A stretch of DNA of 64,000 nt from an uncultured Collinsella sp. (GCA_900767675.1 CAAFZX010000014.1:1-64000), one strand, 5' to 3'; positions 34,450 to 43,596 are shown, numbered from the stretch's first letter. Program-made: numbers and translations. Notes: generated from the letters alone by a model not told the origin.

Positions 34450-35328
34450 CTAGCGCTCGACAAATGCCTCGATATCCCCCAGCAAGCGCTTTGCCTCCTG
34501 ACGGCCCTGAATATACAGGTCGAGGAGCTTGGCCGAATCGTGCTCGACATGGCCGACCTCGACCGGCTTTTGCGGAGCAATGACCAGAGCGCGGCCCTCG
34601 CGCTCATACTTCCACAGGTGCATGCGCTGGAGGTTATAGCGGTCGTGGCGCGTCTCGATAGCCTCGAGCAGATAGGGGTAGTCGGCGTAGCGGGCGCGCG
34701 CGGCCGGCAAAAACTCGTAGGGCTTTTTCTCATACGAGCGGTCCTGCGTGACAATGACAACCGCGCGATCGAAGCCCGCCTCCTCCAGCACGTGCTCGAT
34801 GGGAACCGAATCGGCCACGCCGCCGTCGACGTATTTGTGCCCATCGATCTCGACCGGCGGCGTCACCAGCGGCAGCGACGTCGAGGCGCGCACGGCGTCG
34901 AGGTCAAGTACGGCGCTTTTGACCGGCAGGTACGCGGCGGTTCCAAAGAGCATGTCCGTCGCGACGGCGTACATCTCGATGGGGCTCGCGCCGAACGTCT
35001 CGTTGTCAAAGGGATCCAGGCGGTCCTGGACATCGTTGAAGATAAAATCGTAACCCACAATAGAACCCGTGGACGCAAACGATGCGGCGCCCATGAAGCG
35101 GTTGTCGTTGCAGAAAGCCAGGTTGATGCGGTTGGCACGGCCGATCTGGTGCGACTTGTAGTTCACGCCGTTGAGAGCGCCGGCCGATACGCCATATACC
35201 GCCGGAATCTCGACACCGGCCTCCATGAGAACGTCGAGCACGCCTGCGGTAAATTGCCCGCGGAAGCTGCCGCCCTCCAAAACGAGCGCGACCTTACCGG
35301 CGTTCTTTGCCTTATCTTCTGCATTCAT
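34450..35328 (-). CDS. Patatin-like phospholipase
   Basis: A 292-residue cytoplasmic serine hydrolase of the patatin family (YjjU/RssA-like). The oxyanion loop is GGSFRG (19-24), the nucleophile elbow GVSAG (Ser48) and the catalytic Asp lies in YVDGGVADS. Together these give the complete Ser-Asp dyad. It probably hydrolyses acyl esters of phospholipid, but substrate is unknown. AGGAGG stands 6 nt before the ATG at 35328. It is a single gene between rplM and ssrA. Confidence 0.9.
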   Translation of the reverse strand: MNAEDKAKNAGKVALVLEGGSFRGQFTAGVLDVLMEAGVEIPAVYGVSAGALNGVNYKSHQIGRANRINLAFCNDNRFMGAASFASTGSIVGYDFIFNDVQDRLDPFDNETFGASPIEMYAVATDMLFGTAAYLPVKSAVLDLDAVRASTSLPLVTPPVEIDGHKYVDGGVADSVPIEHVLEEAGFDRAVVIVTQDRSYEKKPYEFLPAARARYADYPYLLEAIETRHDRYNLQRMHLWKYEREGRALVIAPQKPVEVGHVEHDSAKLLDLYIQGRQEAKRLLGDIEAFVER

Positions 35329-35776
35329 ATTGACCTCCTGCGATTGCGTTTTGGCTTTCTTCTACCCAGTTTTGGAATGGAGGGCGCATAGGTTTTGGAG
35401 TTGAGAATATGGAGCGGAAAGCGTGTCCCAGTTTGAGGCGGGATTCCGGGATGAACTTTCCGCTTGGACCGCCGTTGGGAAAGCGCGTCCCACCCTGCGT
35501 TGCCGCGACGTTTTCCTAACGCCCGCGCCCTGCACAGAGTTCGATTCTCCGCGGGTTTGGGGTTCCGTTGATGCGGCGCATGGCCGGCTGAGATTCGATA
35601 ACATCGCATCCATATTGGGCTGATAGTTTGCGCGGAGAATCCGCGTATTTGCTTCGCAAATCCGCACCGGCTTCGGCCGGCTGCCGCCGCCCTCGCCCGC
35701 TCGCTACAAACGCTTCGCGTTTGCTTAACGCTCGCGCCCTGCACAGAGTTCGATTCTCCGCGGTATCTGTAAGTAA
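35329..35776. other. Gene-free region with tmRNA-derived repeats
   Basis: Open frames in this 450-bp space are arginine-rich, overlap repeats and lack ribosome sites, so no gene is called. It contains the ssrA T-arm copies listed separately and a GC-rich segment with AAACGCTTCGCGTTT at 35708-35722. Confidence 0.5.
35517..35763. repeat. T-arm-mimic repeats downstream of ssrA
   Basis: A 38-bp sequence containing GCGCCCTGCACAGAG and TTCGATTCTCCGCGG occurs at 35517-35554 and 35726-35763, differing at one base. Its last part is an inverted copy of the tmRNA T-arm (CGCGGAGAATCGAACTC on the plus strand at 35829-35845). A copy in the other orientation, CGCGGAGAATC, starts at 35631, so 35631-35762 is bounded by inverted 11-bp ends. 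The interior (AAACGCGAAGCGTTT and a GGCGGCGGCAGCC block, minus strand) resembles the segment after tRNA-Glu at 16451-16570. Confidence 0.75.
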
Positions 35777-35809
35777 TAAAAAAGCAGGTAGAGACACTTC
35801 TCTACCTGC
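35777..35809 (-). terminator. Terminator of ssrA
   Basis: GCAGGTAGAGA (35784-35794) pairs perfectly with TCTCTACCTGC (35799-35809), followed on the minus strand by TTTTTTTATT. It lies 11 bp after the tmRNA 3' end. Confidence 0.92.
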
Positions 35810-35819
35810 CTGTAACTAT

Positions 35820-36183
35820 TGGTGGAGGCGCGGAGAATCGAACTCCGGTCCACGAAAGCCCCCTGATTGGCATCTCCAAGCTCAGTCGCTGGTTTTGTCT
35901 CAGACGCTTTGCGCGCAGCGACACGCTCGCGGCGTCCTAACCGGTTCGGTCTTAGCCTGCGCCATACCGATTACGTGCGCAGGAGCATTCCCCTAAAATG
36001 ACGTCGCGCCGGTGTCGGGGAAATCACCGGGTTGACGCGCCGCTATAAACTAAGCAGCGAGAGCCATAGGCTCAAAAGAAGAGTTGTTGTCAATTCAATT
36101 TGACGGTACCCCTGTTTAACGAGGCGAGGAGACCTCGGCTTGCTTCCTCTCTCAGAGCTATCGTGTCGAAACCAGTCGCCCCC
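35820..36183 (-). ncRNA. ssrA: Transfer-messenger RNA (tmRNA)
   Basis: tmRNA rescues stalled ribosomes together with SmpB. The 5' end GGGGGCGACTGGTTTCGACA (minus strand, from 36183) pairs with the 3' end CGCCTCC-ACCA (35820-35830), giving the 7-bp acceptor stem with one G-U. The T arm is GGAGTTCGATTCTCC. The tag reading frame (36091 down to 36050) encodes DNNSSFEPMALAA followed by TAG, the expected ALAA degron. Total 364 nt including the encoded CCA. It is followed by a strong terminator and a T-arm-mimic repeat. Confidence 0.97.
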
Positions 36184-36420
36184 GAATGTCGGGAAAGTCT
36201 GGATGGCATTGGGCACGAGCACCCAACACCCGTCGACTTTTCAAGGAACATGCGGGATGAGCCCCGCTTGTGGAGTGTTATCTTACCACGTTCTGAAAGC
36301 GGACAGCTGTTCTATGCACGAGCTGTGAAGACCCCAATGTGCGCCACACTTCGCACTTTTGCTACCGAACGCGTCACGTATATTTTCGCCAAGCACAATT
36401 GACCCGTCGAAAGGACCGTT

Positions 36421-36855
36421 ATGGATACCAAGCAGCAACTCGTCAATGCCCTCGCAGGCCTGGGCTCGACCATTACCGAAGCTATGGATGTCATCGAGGG
36501 CTTTGTCCCCTGCGGACATCCCGCCCTCACGGTATCGAACGCACTCGTCGCGCTGGACGCTGACGATGATGCAGCTCTCGCCCAGCAGCTTGAGACCGTC
36601 GAGGGCTTTATCGACCACGTGAGTGAGAACCGCGGCGTGGCCGCTTACCACGGCATCGAGGTCGAGCTCGCGGGTCCCAAAGCCGATCTGCTCGCAGCAA
36701 TCCGCAAGGTAGGCGCCCTTATGCAAACCGCAGGCGTCAAGAACACCCAGGTCAACGAGTGGGTCTACCGCAGTCTGGCGGCACTCGACAGCTCCGACGA
36801 AAAGGCAGCCGAGCAGCTCGCAGAAAGTCCCGCCATTAAGGCCGAGCTTTTGTAA
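36421..36855 (+). CDS. Uncharacterised 144-residue helical protein
   Basis: Not recognised. AAAGGA stands 6 nt before the ATG and composition is coding-like. The protein is acidic and predicted mostly helical (LVNALAGLGSTITEAMDVIEGFVPCGHPALTVSNALVAL), with one Cys-Gly-His motif and no membrane segment or signal peptide. It is convergent with the PIN-domain gene and starts about 240 bp from the ssrA 5' end. The 237 bp between it and ssrA hold a GCGGGG/CCCGC hairpin and presumably both promoters. Confidence 0.7.
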   Translation: MDTKQQLVNALAGLGSTITEAMDVIEGFVPCGHPALTVSNALVALDADDDAALAQQLETVEGFIDHVSENRGVAAYHGIEVELAGPKADLLAAIRKVGALMQTAGVKNTQVNEWVYRSLAALDSSDEKAAEQLAESPAIKAELL

Positions 36856-36913
36856 ATAGCAGGCGCGGGTCCCTTGGCGCATCGTCGTCCAAGAGGCCCG
36901 CGAACAGTTCGCG

Positions 36914-37408
36914 TCAACCGATAGCCGTGCCGCCGCGTTTGGCCAAAGCAAAAATCGGCATCATTTGACTAGGTGTCTTTGCTGCAAGATCGGCATGTCC
37001 GAGCAGTTTGCGATCGTTGGTCACCAAGTAATCGACCTGTGCCCGCTTGCACGCGGCGAGCACCAAGTTGTCCTCGTAATCGCGATGGAGCGCTAAGTAT
37101 TTGTCGGCAAGCCAAAGGTCCGACGCATCTGCACCCACGGCCGTGGCGTTTTCGGTCATGTTCCGAACAAACGCCAACGCCGCATCGCAAATTGCACGGG
37201 CAGATGCCTCGTCGAGCGCTCCCCCACTGGCAAGAACGCTACGCTTCAGCTCGTGTTGGACAACGTACAGTACGTCCTTGGCGATATGCACCGGGAAGAA
37301 CAGCAACGCCCCCGTCTCCGTCGCCTGCCCAATAAACGCACGCGCAGCAAGCGACTCAGCATGGTCGACGCAAAACGAATCGACCCAAACGTTGGCATCC
37401 AAATGCAA
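36914..37408 (-). CDS. PIN-domain ribonuclease-like protein
   Basis: PIN domains are metal-dependent RNases, often toxins. The product begins LHLDANVWVDSF with the first acidic residue, has internal Glu and Asp, and ends HRDYEDNLVLAACKRAQVDYLVTNDRKLLGHADL, the canonical second acidic cluster. The open frame runs to 37471, but the extra N terminus coincides with the ATPase terminator (37411-37452), so I place the start at a TTG, 37408 or 37402 (164 or 162 residues). No strong ribosome site is visible, so expression or start is uncertain. No antitoxin-like gene adjoins it. Confidence 0.7.
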   Translation of the reverse strand: MHLDANVWVDSFCVDHAESLAARAFIGQATETGALLFFPVHIAKDVLYVVQHELKRSVLASGGALDEASARAICDAALAFVRNMTENATAVGADASDLWLADKYLALHRDYEDNLVLAACKRAQVDYLVTNDRKLLGHADLAAKTPSQMMPIFALAKRGGTAIG

Positions 37409-37452
37409 AAGGCCTGCGCCCGGACGACACCGATGCCGTCTGGGCGCAGGCC
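37405..37452 (-). terminator. Terminator of the P-type ATPase gene
   Basis: GGCCTGCGCCC (37411-37421) pairs with GGGCGCAGGCC (37442-37452), with an inner GACG/CGTC pairing. The minus-strand read runs into TTTTG. It lies 24 bp after the stop at 37477 and abuts the PIN-gene start. Confidence 0.8.
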
Positions 37453-37476
37453 AGATAACGTGGGTGAACACGTCTG

Positions 37477-39552
37477 CTAACGCAGATATGCCTTGGCGTT
37501 GCCCAGGCTGTAGGCGATCGTTGAGCCGTTGTGCAGCAGTGACGACGTCTGCGGAGTGATCATGCCGGTAATACCCAATGCCAACAGCGCCGAGTTGGTG
37601 AGCATCACCTTGGAATACGAACTCGTCAGACGGTCGATGAGACCCTGACTCATGCGGCGCAGGCGCACGATCGCGGCCAGATCCGTATCGGTCAGGATGA
37701 TATCGGCGACTTCCTTGGCGATGTCGCTTCCGCCACCCATGGCCAGGCCCACGTCGGCCAAACCGAGCGCCGGCGAATCGTTGACGCCGTCGCCCACCAT
37801 GGCAACATGGCGCCCCTCGCTCTTAATGCGTTCCACATAGGCGTACTTGTCCTCGGGCAGCAGTTCGGCCTTAAACTCGTCGACACCCGCCTCGCGCGCA
37901 ATGCGCTCGGCCGTGCGCTCGGAATCGCCCGTGAGCATAACGACATGCTTGACGCCCAGCGCATGCAGGTCGGCGATGGCCTCACGGACCCCAGGCTTGA
38001 GCGGATCTTCGATGCCGAGCACGCCGACGACCGTGCCGTCGACCGCCAGGTACAGCGGCGACAAGCCCTGCATCTGGGACTCGATGCGCTCCTTGATGTC
38101 GGACTCGAGCTGCGCGCCCTCATCCTCGAATACAAAGTGCGCTGAACCGATGATTGCGCGACGCCCTTCGATGGACGAAGCGATGCCGTGTGCCACGATG
38201 TACTCGACGGCGGCATGGCGCTCGCGATGCTCGAGCTCGCGCTCGCGTGCCGCATTGACCACAGCGCGCGCCACCGGATGCGGAAAATGCTCCTCCAAGC
38301 AAGCGGAAAGGCGCAGGACCTCGTCCTCACTCCAGCCATCGGTCGTCAGCACGCAAGCCAGGCGCGGCTGCGCCTCGGTGAGCGTGCCGGTCTTGTCAAA
38401 CACAATGGTGTCGGCCTTGGCAAACGACTCAAAGTACTTCGCGCCCTTGACCATGACGCCCATCTTGGCAGCATCGCTCATGGCAGTCATGACGGCGACT
38501 GAACCCGTAAGCTTGAGTGCGCACGAGTAGTCGACCATCAGCGCCGCCGAGGTCTTGATGAGGCTGCGGGTGGTAAGCGCAACCAGGCCCGCGAGCAGGA
38601 AGTTCCACGGAACGATCTTGTTGGCGAGGTCCTCCATGTGCGACTGGCCCTCGGACTTAAGCGAGTCGGCCGTCTGCACGAGCGAGACGATCGAGCGCAG
38701 TTTGGTTTGCGCCGTATTGGCGCGCACGCGCACCAAGATGCTGCCGTCTTCCACGACGGTTCCGGCGAACACGTCGTCGCCCACGCTGCGTTCGACGGCC
38801 AGCGGCTCGCCGGTCAGGGTCGCCTGGTTGACCATAGCGCTCCCCTGCTCGACAACACCGTCGATGCAAATGGACATGCCAGTGCGCACGGCCACCAAGT
38901 CGCCGGGCTCGAGCTCGGTGGCGGCAACGCTTACCTCGGTGTCGCCGACGACCTTTTGCGCCTTATCGGGCACATCGAGCAGCGAGTTGATGAGCTCGTT
39001 TTCGCTCATGGCGCGGGTGTAGTCCTCGAGCAGCTCGCCCACGTTGAGCAGGAACATCGTCTGGCCCGCGGTGTCGACATCACGTTTGACAAACGAGATA
39101 CCAATGGCCGAAGCGTCGAGCACAGGAACGGTCAGGCGCGGCTGCGCCAGCTCATGAAGGGCAGCGCGCAAAAATGCCATGTAACCGGCCACGACAAACA
39201 CCGCACGCAGAGGCGTCGGCAAGAACCAGCGACGTGCGTAATGGGCACCGATAAGTGTGGCAAGATCCATGACGAGCTTGTGCTTGCGTGGCTCAAGCTG
39301 CATCACGTAGCCTGTCTTTGCGTCGGCAATGGCCTGAGCGTCGAGCGCACCGACGGCGGCCAGCACGGCATCGCGGCGCGACTCGTCGTATTCGAGCGCC
39401 ATCTGGCCGATGCGGCCGTAGACGCGCACCTTGCGCACGCCATCGATGCCGCTGCTGAGCTTAAGAAGCGCATCGAGATCGCCCTCTGGCACAGGACCCG
39501 CCAATTGAAGACGGGTCCTGCCGGGGATCTCACTAATAATCGAGAATCTCAT
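37477..39552 (-). CDS. Heavy-metal P-type ATPase (P1B-like)
   Basis: A 691-residue cation pump. It has the phosphorylation site DKTGTLT (Asp386), actuator TGEP, P1B-type HP motif (EEHFPHPVARAVV) and hinge GDGVNDSPAL. The membrane metal motif, usually CPC or SPC, reads DYSCALKL here, as in a subset of metal exporters, so the metal cannot be inferred. The N terminus (SEIPGRTRLQLAGPVPEGD...VRVYGRIGQMALEYD) looks like a metal-binding domain without its CXXC. It follows the DUF6110 gene by 18 bp on the same strand, a pairing seen in other anaerobes, and ends at a terminator at 37405-37452. Confidence 0.9.
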   Translation of the reverse strand: MRFSIISEIPGRTRLQLAGPVPEGDLDALLKLSSGIDGVRKVRVYGRIGQMALEYDESRRDAVLAAVGALDAQAIADAKTGYVMQLEPRKHKLVMDLATLIGAHYARRWFLPTPLRAVFVVAGYMAFLRAALHELAQPRLTVPVLDASAIGISFVKRDVDTAGQTMFLLNVGELLEDYTRAMSENELINSLLDVPDKAQKVVGDTEVSVAATELEPGDLVAVRTGMSICIDGVVEQGSAMVNQATLTGEPLAVERSVGDDVFAGTVVEDGSILVRVRANTAQTKLRSIVSLVQTADSLKSEGQSHMEDLANKIVPWNFLLAGLVALTTRSLIKTSAALMVDYSCALKLTGSVAVMTAMSDAAKMGVMVKGAKYFESFAKADTIVFDKTGTLTEAQPRLACVLTTDGWSEDEVLRLSACLEEHFPHPVARAVVNAARERELEHRERHAAVEYIVAHGIASSIEGRRAIIGSAHFVFEDEGAQLESDIKERIESQMQGLSPLYLAVDGTVVGVLGIEDPLKPGVREAIADLHALGVKHVVMLTGDSERTAERIAREAGVDEFKAELLPEDKYAYVERIKSEGRHVAMVGDGVNDSPALGLADVGLAMGGGSDIAKEVADIILTDTDLAAIVRLRRMSQGLIDRLTSSYSKVMLTNSALLALGITGMITPQTSSLLHNGSTIAYSLGNAKAYLR

Positions 39553-39570
39553 AGTTTGTGCCTGGGAGCG

Positions 39571-39816
39571 TTACTCGGCTGCCTCGTCAGCAGCGGCCTC
39601 GCTCTGGGTGATGTAAGCAGCCTCGGCAACCATGTCGTCGACATTAGCCTTGGCCTGCTCGACCATGTCCTGGTAGCCGTTCTTGATGCGCATACCGCAC
39701 GCAATACCCTGCACGCAGGCATTCTTGACCGGAGCGCTGGTAAGCAGCTTGATGCCGGCCGTGCCAAGCAGAAAACCGCCACCGACAAGCAGGGTATTGA
39801 ACGTCGACTTCTTCAT
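39571..39816 (-). CDS. DUF6110-type small protein, partner of the P-type ATPase
   Basis: An 81-residue protein: basic start MKKSTFNTLLVGGGFLLGTAGIKLLTS (one glycine-rich membrane or hydrophobic segment), then CVQGIACGMRIKNGYQDMVEQAKANVDDMVAEA, a helix, and an acidic alanine-rich tail. This pattern fits the DUF6110 family. AAGGGAGAAG precedes the ATG at 39816; a longer frame to 39876 is rejected. It lies 18 bp before the ATPase gene and is probably cotranscribed, suggesting a chaperone or accessory role in metal transport (inference). Confidence 0.8.
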   Translation of the reverse strand: MKKSTFNTLLVGGGFLLGTAGIKLLTSAPVKNACVQGIACGMRIKNGYQDMVEQAKANVDDMVAEAAYITQSEAAADEAAE

Positions 39817-40011
39817 GTTGCTTCTCCCTTTTGCCGCATTGGACGCGGCATGGTGCTTCAGCACCCGAGTAAACAAGTTTGCTCGAGCACGCTTTTGAAA
39901 TATCTCAATTTTATCTAACTATCTAGGTCAGCCATGGCTAACCTTTTGAAAAATAACGATGCGGAGTAACCGATTGTCAATGTGACAAAGGGACTGTTCC
40001 TTTGCCCCTTC

Positions 40012-41769
40012 TTACAGCTGCCAGGCAGCCGCTTCCTTTTGCAGCGCAACCATGCGGGCGAATTCTCCACCTGCCGCCTTGAGCTGCGCCGGAGTGCCCT
40101 GCTCGGCAACCGCACCATCCTTGAGTACAACGATCTTATCGGCATTTTCTACCGTGCGCATACGGTGGGCGATCACGATAACTGTCTTTCCTGCGAGCAG
40201 GCGGGAGAGCGCCTGCTGCACCACGGTCTCGTTCTCCACATCCAAACTCGCCGTCGCCTCGTCCAGCAACACAATCGGCGCATCTTTGAGCAGCGCGCGG
40301 GCGATGGAGATGCGCTGGCGCTCGCCGCCGGACAGCTTGGAGCCGTTCTCGCCGATCATGGTGTCATAGCCCTGCGGCATGCGGCTCACAAACTCGTCGC
40401 AGTTGGCGGCACGCGCGGCAGCAAGCACTTCCTCATCGGTGGCATCGCGACGACCAAGACGGATGTTTCCCATCACCGTGTCGTCAAAGAGCAGCACGTC
40501 TTGGAACACAATGGCGTAGTCGCGCAGCAGCACCTCGGGGTCCACGCTCGCAACATCCACGCCACCCACGGTGACCGTGCCTTCGGTGGCGTCCCAAAAG
40601 CGCGCGGCCAGGCGGCTCACCGTAGACTTACCGGAACCCGAAGGACCGACCAGCGCCGTAACTTCGCCTTCCTTGGCGGTAAAGCTCACATCGGTAAGAA
40701 CTTTCTCGCCGGCGCGGCCGTCCTCGCCCGCACCATAGCCAAATGCCACGTGATCGAACACCACATCGTGGCCCACGGGCTCAAATTTCTCGCTGCCCCG
40801 CGCCACAGGCTCTTCCATGATGGAACGCATGCGCTTGGCAGACGACTCGGCGACAAACAGCTCCGACACGAGCATAAGGGCCTGATCAAACGGCGCGTAG
40901 ATACGGCTCACCATAAGCAGGAAGGCAAACATCACCAAAAAGTCGACCTGCCCGGAGGCGACCATCGTGGCGCCCGTGACCAGCGTGGTGGCAATGCCCA
41001 GACGCAGAATGGAGAAGGCAGAGTTGACCAGAAGCCCGTTGACGAGCTCGCCTCTGGTGGTCTCGCGCTCCTCGACATCGATCACGGCGTTGAGCCCCTC
41101 AAGATAATGGGCCTCCTGGTTGGTGGCGCGGATTTCGCGCACGCAGTCGAGCGTCTCCTGGATCGCCTCGGTGACCTTGACCTTCTCGGCGCGCACGCGG
41201 TCGAACACCGGGGTCATGGGGCCGCGTGTTAGATACAGCACGGCAAAGGCCACGGGAATGCTCCAAAACGCCGCGATCGCCAGCTGCCAGCAAAAGAACA
41301 GCGACGACACGAACACGATGGCACTTGCGATGATGGCGCCCCAGAGTTCTCCCAGCACATGGCTGTAGGCATGCTCCATAGTCTGAACGTCACCCATGAT
41401 GGTCTCGGTTAAATCGGCCAGATCACGACGACCAAAAAACGACAGCGGCAGTTTGCGCAAGCGCTCGGCGATCTCCATACGCTGCTTGCCGCACTCCTCG
41501 TAAAAGATGCAGTAGGTGTAGTAATACTGTTGCCAGTTAGAGGCAAAGAGCAACACGAAAAAGACCAGGAGGCCGCCCACGATCGGCAGGGCATCCGGCA
41601 GGTCAGCCCCGCTGGCGAGATGCTCGACAAAGCCGGCCATAACCAGGAATAAAAAGCCCATGCCGGCCATGGTAATAAGATTGGTGAGCGCGGTCCAGAA
41701 GACACCGCGTTTTACGCCGGCGATGCCTTTATCGGATAGGAAATACTTCTTTTGGAATGAGGCGAACAT
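40012..41769 (-). CDS. ABC exporter-type ATP-binding/permease protein (second of pair)
   Basis: A 585-residue half-transporter: six-helix membrane domain over residues 1-310, then an ATPase domain with Walker A GPSGSGKST, signature LSGGERQRISIARALL and Walker B IVLLDEATA. It is directly adjacent (no gap) to the other half-transporter upstream (41770-43596), so the two very likely form a heterodimer. The pair faces an AraC-type regulator. Comparable pairs export drugs, peptides or lipids, or import siderophores (YbtPQ type); the sequence alone does not decide. Confidence 0.92.
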   Translation of the reverse strand: MFASFQKKYFLSDKGIAGVKRGVFWTALTNLITMAGMGFLFLVMAGFVEHLASGADLPDALPIVGGLLVFFVLLFASNWQQYYYTYCIFYEECGKQRMEIAERLRKLPLSFFGRRDLADLTETIMGDVQTMEHAYSHVLGELWGAIIASAIVFVSSLFFCWQLAIAAFWSIPVAFAVLYLTRGPMTPVFDRVRAEKVKVTEAIQETLDCVREIRATNQEAHYLEGLNAVIDVEERETTRGELVNGLLVNSAFSILRLGIATTLVTGATMVASGQVDFLVMFAFLLMVSRIYAPFDQALMLVSELFVAESSAKRMRSIMEEPVARGSEKFEPVGHDVVFDHVAFGYGAGEDGRAGEKVLTDVSFTAKEGEVTALVGPSGSGKSTVSRLAARFWDATEGTVTVGGVDVASVDPEVLLRDYAIVFQDVLLFDDTVMGNIRLGRRDATDEEVLAAARAANCDEFVSRMPQGYDTMIGENGSKLSGGERQRISIARALLKDAPIVLLDEATASLDVENETVVQQALSRLLAGKTVIVIAHRMRTVENADKIVVLKDGAVAEQGTPAQLKAAGGEFARMVALQKEAAAWQL

Positions 41770-43596
41770 TTAGGCCTCGCCTCCTTTCGCGACGGCGGCA
41801 TCCGCGGTCGTAGCAGTGATTTTCCAGCTCGCGGCCTGTTCGTATTCGGCCCACATCTTGGCATATAGACCCTCTTGGGACAGCAGTTCGGCATGGGTGC
41901 CCGACTCCTGCACGCTGCCCTGGTTGAGCACCACGATTTGGTCTGCGCCCACTACAGTCGAGAGTCGGTGCGCGATCATAATGACTGTGCGACCCGTCGC
42001 CAGCTTGCTAAAGGCGCGCTGGATGAGCGCCTCGTTCTCGGGGTCGGCAAACGCCGTGGCCTCATCGAGCACCACGATAGGCGCGTCTTTAAGGATCGCG
42101 TGGGCGAGTGCCACGCGCTGGACCTCGCCACCCGAAAGATATGCTCCGCCGGCGCCGAGCATGGTGTTGATGCCCTGTGGGAGCTTGGCCACGATATCGT
42201 CGCACTGGGCCGCGGAGAGGGCCGCGCGCACTTCGTCGTCAGTGGCTCCAGGCTTGGAGGCGCGCACGTTATCGGCAAGTGTTTGGCGGAACAGCTGGTT
42301 GGTCTGAAACACAAAGGCGACCTGGTCCATAAGCTCGTGCGGGTCCATGTCACGAACGTCTACGCCGCCTACGAGCACACGACCTGCGGAAACATCCCAA
42401 AAACGCGGAATCAGGCTGGCGCAGGTTGACTTACCGCCACCCGAGGGACCCACCAGGGCGAGGGTGCTACCAGCGGGAACGCTGAAACTCACATGGCTAA
42501 CGGCAGGTGCTTCGGCACCTTCGTACGTAAAGCTCACGTCCTCAAATCGCACGTCGCCGCCGGCAGGGTGCTTGGGTTGGGCGGGCACGGAGAGCTGCTT
42601 GGAATCCATGACGCTTCGAATGCGAGCCAGCGAATCGGCACTCATCTGAGACGCCTCGCCCACAAACATGAGCTTGGTCATGGCCGTCGGCACCACGGCC
42701 GAAAAGATCGCGTAAAACGTAAAGTTGACCATAAAGTGCGCGAAGTCCGTCTCGCCCGGTGCCAACAACAACGCCACGGGCAAAAGGAATGCCACAAGGC
42801 CGTTGAGCGCGGTAAGGTTGAGCACCTGCGGACCTCGGCAGAACGTACCCGCATAGTTTTGCGCCATGTCGGCGTACTCGGCAATCGCATCGTGGAAAGC
42901 CTTAAAGGAGTAGACCGTCTGCTGGAACACCTTGACCACGGGGATGCCGCGTACATATTCGGTGCCGGTCTTGTTCATCTTGACCAGCGCGCCCATGTAA
43001 GCCTTCATAAACTCGGCGCCCTTGCCGCTCATCATGGTGGCCATGGCGCAAAACGAAACGACGACCGAGATTAAGCATGCCGCGCCCAAACGCCAATCGA
43101 GGGCGAAAAGCAGCACGAGCAGGCCCACGACCATGGCGGTGGCGCCGGCAATATCGGGCAGCATGTGTGCGAGCAGCGTCTCGGTAGAGGCGGCGCAGCC
43201 GTCTACGATACGGCGCAGCTCACCGGTGGCGTGCGTGTCAAAGTAGCCGAGCGGCAGCTTAAGCAGATGCTCGCTCGTAGTCTTGCGGATATTGGACGCG
43301 CAGCGAAACGCGGACAGGTGCGTGCACATGAGTCCCACGAAATAAACCACGATGCTCGCCAGGGCAAAACCGACAGCCCACCAACCATACATCGCGATGT
43401 CGGCGGCCTCGCTCAGGTTAGGCGCCACGGCGATCAGGTCTCGCGCAACAAGCCAGATGCACACGTACGGGCCAAAGCTCAACAGCTGCGAGAACGCCGA
43501 GAGGGCCATGCCCAAATACGTTAGGAATTTACGGTCACCAGCATATGCAAGTAGCTCGCCGATGCCGCCACCTTCCTTTTTCGATCCCTTTGCCAT
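41770..43596 (-). CDS. ABC exporter-type ATP-binding/permease protein (first of pair)
   Basis: A 608-residue half-transporter with an N-terminal membrane domain (ELLAYAGDRKFLTYLGMALSAFSQL onwards) and an ATPase domain (Walker A GPSGGGKST, signature LSGGEVQRVALAHAIL, Walker B IVVLDEATAF). The signature residue Glu in SGGEVQ and the H-loop IMIAHRLSTV are intact. AAAGGA precedes the ATG at 43596; an in-frame extension to 44064 overlaps the divergent AraC gene and is rejected. The stop directly meets the start of its partner gene. Divergent from the AraC regulator by 120 bp. Confidence 0.92.
   Translation of the reverse strand: MAKGSKKEGGGIGELLAYAGDRKFLTYLGMALSAFSQLLSFGPYVCIWLVARDLIAVAPNLSEAADIAMYGWWAVGFALASIVVYFVGLMCTHLSAFRCASNIRKTTSEHLLKLPLGYFDTHATGELRRIVDGCAASTETLLAHMLPDIAGATAMVVGLLVLLFALDWRLGAACLISVVVSFCAMATMMSGKGAEFMKAYMGALVKMNKTGTEYVRGIPVVKVFQQTVYSFKAFHDAIAEYADMAQNYAGTFCRGPQVLNLTALNGLVAFLLPVALLLAPGETDFAHFMVNFTFYAIFSAVVPTAMTKLMFVGEASQMSADSLARIRSVMDSKQLSVPAQPKHPAGGDVRFEDVSFTYEGAEAPAVSHVSFSVPAGSTLALVGPSGGGKSTCASLIPRFWDVSAGRVLVGGVDVRDMDPHELMDQVAFVFQTNQLFRQTLADNVRASKPGATDDEVRAALSAAQCDDIVAKLPQGINTMLGAGGAYLSGGEVQRVALAHAILKDAPIVVLDEATAFADPENEALIQRAFSKLATGRTVIMIAHRLSTVVGADQIVVLNQGSVQESGTHAELLSQEGLYAKMWAEYEQAASWKITATTADAAVAKGGEA

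Noticed and set aside
35516..35797. 93-codon minus-strand frame after ssrA
   Set aside because: It covers the T-arm-mimic repeats; arginine/alanine-rich with no family resemblance.
37409..37471. N-terminal extension of the PIN gene
   Set aside because: These bases form the ATPase terminator stem and the intergenic gap, so they are unlikely to be translated.
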